64,000 nt of DNA from Microbacterium psychrotolerans. GTDB taxonomy: Bacteria > Actinomycetota > Actinomycetes > Actinomycetales > Microbacteriaceae. Shown here piece after piece: positions 61,495 through 64,000 of the stretch. Within the stretch, counting starts at the first letter, position 1; each line of letters opens with the position of its first letter. The position numbers and the translations under genes are program-made. The stretch covers positions 830,400 through 894,399 of the forward strand of contig NZ_JAVFWO010000001.1 in assembly GCF_031085295.1 (NCBI RefSeq), read 5' to 3'. The notes beneath the pieces are model-generated. The model was not told the DNA's origin, did no database searches, and saw nothing but the letters and a program-made list of their open reading frames with translations.

Positions 61495-62082
61495 ATGCTG
61501 TCGAACATCACATCCGATCGCCGTTTCCACGAGGCGCCCGCTGCCGCGCTCGCTGCCGATGCGGAGCTGGTTGAGGGGATCTCGGCGGACGAGTTCCGGT
61601 TGGCCTTCCGTAACCATGCCGCCGGTGTCGCCGTCATCACAGCCGACGCGGGCGACGGCCCCGTGGCCATGACCGCGACCTCGGTGTTCTCCGTCAGTGC
61701 GACACCGCCGCTTCTCGTCTTCTCGGTGTCCTCGCTCTCGTCGGCGACGCCGACGATCCTTCGATCGTCGTCGGTCGTCGTCCACCTGCTCGACACCACG
61801 AACGTCGAACTTGCGCGACTCTGCGCGACCAGCGGTGTCGACCGCTTCGCCGATCGCGACTCGTGGAGTGTGCTGCCCACGGGGGAGCCCTACTTCGTCG
61901 AGCCCCCCGTTCGGCTCAGGGGCGAGATCGTCAACACCCTCGAGGCGGGCACCTCTCGTCTGATCGTCGTGAATGTGACGCACGCGAAAGCGCCCGCCGA
62001 CGACGGGGACGCGCTCAATGCTCCGTTGGTCTATCACAGCCGCACCTGGCTGGCCCTGGACCGTTCGTCCCCGCTCGTGTGA
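61495..62082 (+). CDS. Flavin reductase, probable partner of the HsaA-like oxygenase
   Basis: 195 residues from ATG 61495; the in-frame ATG 61489 lies too near the SD, and alignment of the leader with that of the oxygenase gene supports 61495. Flavin reductase-like split barrel: FRLAFRNHAAGVAVITADAGDGPVAMTATSVFSVSATPPLLVFSVS, then NTLEAGTSRLIVVNVTHAKAP and LVYHSRTWLALD, as in HpaC/HsaB. Supplies reduced FMN or FAD to an oxygenase. The only matching oxygenase in the window is at 55389. Confidence 0.87.
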   Translation: MLSNITSDRRFHEAPAAALAADAELVEGISADEFRLAFRNHAAGVAVITADAGDGPVAMTATSVFSVSATPPLLVFSVSSLSSATPTILRSSSVVVHLLDTTNVELARLCATSGVDRFADRDSWSVLPTGEPYFVEPPVRLRGEIVNTLEAGTSRLIVVNVTHAKAPADDGDALNAPLVYHSRTWLALDRSSPLV

Positions 62083-62203
62083 CCGAAGTCGCGGACATCG
62101 CGCACGCGCGTCGTCGCAGGGGACGGCCCCACTGGCCCGGAGGAGCTCGGCGATCGAGACGGGCAGAATGATGAATGAGATGAGCGGAACGGAAGGAGTC
62201 GAG

Positions 62204-62857
62204 GTGGCACGCATCACGGTGCTGGGAGGAAGCGGCTACGCGGGCGCGGCGGTCGTCGCCGAAGGTCGGCGACGCGGGCATGTGGTCACGGCTGTGAGCC
62301 GGTCGGCGCCTGCCGAGCAGATCGACGGCGTTGAGTATCGCACAGGATCCGTCCTCGACGGCGGGGTCCTCGAAGATGCGGTGGCCGGACGAGACGTCGT
62401 CGTCGTCGCACTCTCACCGCGTTCCGACCTTGCCGGCGGAAAGCAGGAAGCCGTCATCGAGGGCCTCATCGGGAGGCTGGCGGGAACCCCGACACGTCTG
62501 GGGTACATCGGAGGGGCCTCGTCGCTCCTCGTCGCCGACGATGGACCTCGTCTATGGGATGTGGCGCGTGACCAGCTCCCCGCGGATGCCAAGCCCGAGA
62601 TCGAGACCGGCTTGAAGGTCTTCGACCTCCTGCAGGACAGCCCCGCCTCGGTCGACTGGTTCTATGTGAGCCCGCCCGCGGATTTCGGATCCTGGCTGGG
62701 TACGCCGTCGAAAGGCTCGTACCTGCTCGGTGGCGACATCCTCCTCCGAGACGAAGAGGGAACCTCCACGATCTCGGCGGCCGACCTCGCTCTGGCGATC
62801 CTCGACGAGATCGAGACGCCTGCGCATCGTCGGCGTCGCTTCACCGCCATCCACTGA
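62204..62857 (+). CDS. NAD(P)-binding reductase, NmrA/YwnB-like
   Basis: 217 residues from GTG 62204, with the SD ggaaggag at good spacing; ATG 62168 is a longer alternative. Rossmann fold ARITVLGGSGYAGAAVVAEGRRRGHVVTAVSRS, then GSVLDGGVLEDAVAGRDVVVVALS, RLGYIGGASSLLV, WFYVSPPADFGSW and ISAADLALAILDEIE. Typical of atypical SDR proteins (NAD(P)H-binding domain, quinone-reductase-like). Same strand as the flavin reductase, 121 bp further. Confidence 0.82.
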   Translation: MARITVLGGSGYAGAAVVAEGRRRGHVVTAVSRSAPAEQIDGVEYRTGSVLDGGVLEDAVAGRDVVVVALSPRSDLAGGKQEAVIEGLIGRLAGTPTRLGYIGGASSLLVADDGPRLWDVARDQLPADAKPEIETGLKVFDLLQDSPASVDWFYVSPPADFGSWLGTPSKGSYLLGGDILLRDEEGTSTISAADLALAILDEIETPAHRRRRFTAIH

Positions 62858-62896
62858 GGCGCTTCCCGCGTCCGAATCCATGAGACCCCATCGGGA

Positions 62897-62925
62897 GCGG
62901 CCCCGTTCACTCCGATCGGGGCCGC
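62897..62925. terminator. Hairpin between convergent genes
   Basis: GCGGCCCCG-TTCACTCCGAT-CGGGGCCGC, a perfect 9-bp stem with an 11-nt loop, between the converging reductase and FtsX-like genes. Probably works in both directions. Confidence 0.7.
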
Positions 62926-62969
62926 CGGTGCGGCCAAGCGCGGGGGTCGTATTCCGCCGCACCGTGGTC

Positions 62970-64000
62970 TCACTCGTAACGGAGTGAGTCGACGGGATCG
63001 GCTTTCGCCCCTCGCGCTGCGGGCAGCGTTCCGGCGACGAAAGCGATTCCCATGACGATCAGGATGATCGTCACGATGGATGCCGCATCGAATGCGATCA
63101 GCGAGAGTCCAGGCAGATCGGCGAACGGCCCGTCTGCCAGCGCGGTGCTGATCGCGCTTCCGACCAGCATCCCGATCCCTACGCCGACCGCACTGCCGAG
63201 GAACCCGATGAACATCGCCTCGAGGCTGAAGAGGCTGAAGACTCGCCCGCTGCCCATGCCCATCGCCTTCATCAGGCCGATCTCCCGCGTCCGCTCCTGC
63301 ACCGACATCAACAAGGTGTTCACGATCCCGAAGCTCGCCGCCAGCAGCGCGATCACAGCGAAGCCATTCAGTACCAGGACGATCGCGTCGATGACCGCGG
63401 TGAAGGCTCCGAGCTGATCGGCCACGGTGGTTCCCGTGAATCCAGCGTCCTCGAGGTCCGCCTGGAGAACATCGATCTGCTCGGCGGTGGCGTGCGGGTC
63501 GAACCAGATGCTGGCGCTGGCGAACCGCTCTTGCTCATCGGCGGGGACGCCGCTGTTCTGCAGCCCGAACAGCTCGTCCGTCAGAGCCTGGTTGGGGAGC
63601 GCGCTCGCACCGCCGCCCGTGAAGGTTTCCTCAGCGACGCCGACCACGGTCGCCTCCACCTCGTGCTGGACACGGGTCGGGTCGCTCACCGCGATGGTGA
63701 CCGTCTGGCCGATCGCCGCGTCGGCGTCATCGAAGCCGAGCGCGTCCACAAAGGTAAGCGGAACGGCGACCTGATACTCGTCGGAAGCGCTGTCCGGGAT
63801 GGTTCCCGCGGCGAGCTCCACCGTCTGGCCGGCGATGAGCGACCCCGCCCCGATGACCCAGCGAGTCCCGCCATCATGCTGGATGAAGTCCGGGGTGACG
63901 GTCTTGGTCGCCTCCACGCGCAGCACGCCGTCGATGCTGGCCAGGGTCTTGAGGTCGTCGGGTGTGATCGCGATCACCGATCCCGCGGCGCCAGGCGGGC
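62970..64000 (-). CDS. FtsX/MacB-type ABC transporter permease, 5' part cut by the window edge
   Basis: About 343 C-terminal residues are visible; the frame runs on beyond the window, so the ATG at 63977 need not be the start. A periplasmic core (MacB-PCD: TFVDALGFDDADAAIGQTVTIAVSDPTRVQHEVEATVVGVAEETF) is followed by three helices: VIALLAASFGIVNTLLMSVQERTREIGLMKAMGMGSGRVFSLFSLEAMFIGFLGSAVGVGIG and IVTIILIVMGIAFVAGTLPAARGAKADPVDSLRYE. This is the standard FtsX domain with its EIGLMKAMG loop. Family members export lipoproteins, peptides or drugs, or signal to cell-wall enzymes. Confidence 0.92.
   Translation of the reverse strand, partial: PPGAAGSVIAITPDDLKTLASIDGVLRVEATKTVTPDFIQHDGGTRWVIGAGSLIAGQTVELAAGTIPDSASDEYQVAVPLTFVDALGFDDADAAIGQTVTIAVSDPTRVQHEVEATVVGVAEETFTGGGASALPNQALTDELFGLQNSGVPADEQERFASASIWFDPHATAEQIDVLQADLEDAGFTGTTVADQLGAFTAVIDAIVLVLNGFAVIALLAASFGIVNTLLMSVQERTREIGLMKAMGMGSGRVFSLFSLEAMFIGFLGSAVGVGIGMLVGSAISTALADGPFADLPGLSLIAFDAASIVTIILIVMGIAFVAGTLPAARGAKADPVDSLRYE

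Overview
The window is very GC-rich DNA with strong G/C third-position bias, frequent GTG starts and many ATGA/GTGA start-stop overlaps. Together with a DUF222-HNH (13E12-type) endonuclease gene and a DUF6226-like gene, this points to a soil or plant-associated actinobacterium, most likely Microbacterium or a close Microbacteriaceae relative. The genus is inferred from gene content and style only.

Region 1 (1-7.6 kb, + strand) is a uronate/pectin-type operon. It holds the end of a DUF624 membrane protein, a GH88 unsaturated glucuronyl hydrolase, a FAH-family hydrolase, a KduD-like dehydrogenase, KduI, a KDG kinase, a KDPG aldolase and a GH35 beta-galactosidase. Unsaturated oligo-uronides would be cut, isomerised, reduced to 2-keto-3-deoxygluconate, phosphorylated and split to pyruvate and glyceraldehyde-3-P. 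The FAH/SDR pair could form a second, non-phosphorylating branch.

Region 2 (7.6-20 kb) is mixed housekeeping and scarred DNA: a frameshifted DUF6226 gene, a lipoprotein, a PfkB kinase with a suspect 3' end, a PPOX-class protein, nine copies of an 8-bp tandem repeat, the HNH gene, a methyltransferase, a hexapeptide acyltransferase fused to a second large domain, and tRNA-Gly(CCC). It then runs into what looks like a decayed insertion zone: two small DNA-binding-type genes, an orphan sulfonate/nitrate-type binding protein whose downstream gene stops after eight codons, an IS481-like transposase remnant and a LacI-family gene cut off after its HTH.

Region 3 (20-31.9 kb) is a GntR-controlled sugar operon: binding protein, two permeases, a NagB-like deaminase/isomerase, a BadF/BadG-type sugar kinase, GH4, GH3, GH1 and an HSL-type esterase. 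It fits uptake and breakdown of an amino-sugar or glucoside disaccharide.

Region 4 (31.9-42.5 kb) is a PucR-type regulator divergent from two consecutive copies of the same four-gene module: flavin amine oxidase, small cupin, aldehyde dehydrogenase, APC permease. This is most simply an amine uptake and oxidation (amine to aldehyde to acid) locus with two specificities.

Region 5 (42.5-49.3 kb) begins with gene debris (GH43-like C-terminus, CE7 acetylxylan esterase piece) and a small ABM-domain protein. A VOC protein and FCD-GntR regulator follow, divergent from a fused E1alpha-E1beta 2-oxoacid dehydrogenase and its E2. No E3 is present.

Region 6 (49.4-62.9 kb) looks like a catabolic locus of unknown substrate. 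It has an XRE-cupin regulator divergent from an M24-type enzyme and a hydroxyisobutyrate-type dehydrogenase, then an SDR lacking the YxxxK pair, and a CdaR/PucR-like regulator. Beyond these lie an HsaA-like flavin-dependent oxygenase, a ribose-type ABC transporter, a VOC protein, a flavin reductase and an NAD(P)-binding reductase. Oxygenase and reductase are about 5 kb apart but share a nearly identical upstream element, so they probably form one two-component monooxygenase under common control. The window ends inside an FtsX-like ABC permease gene on the minus strand.
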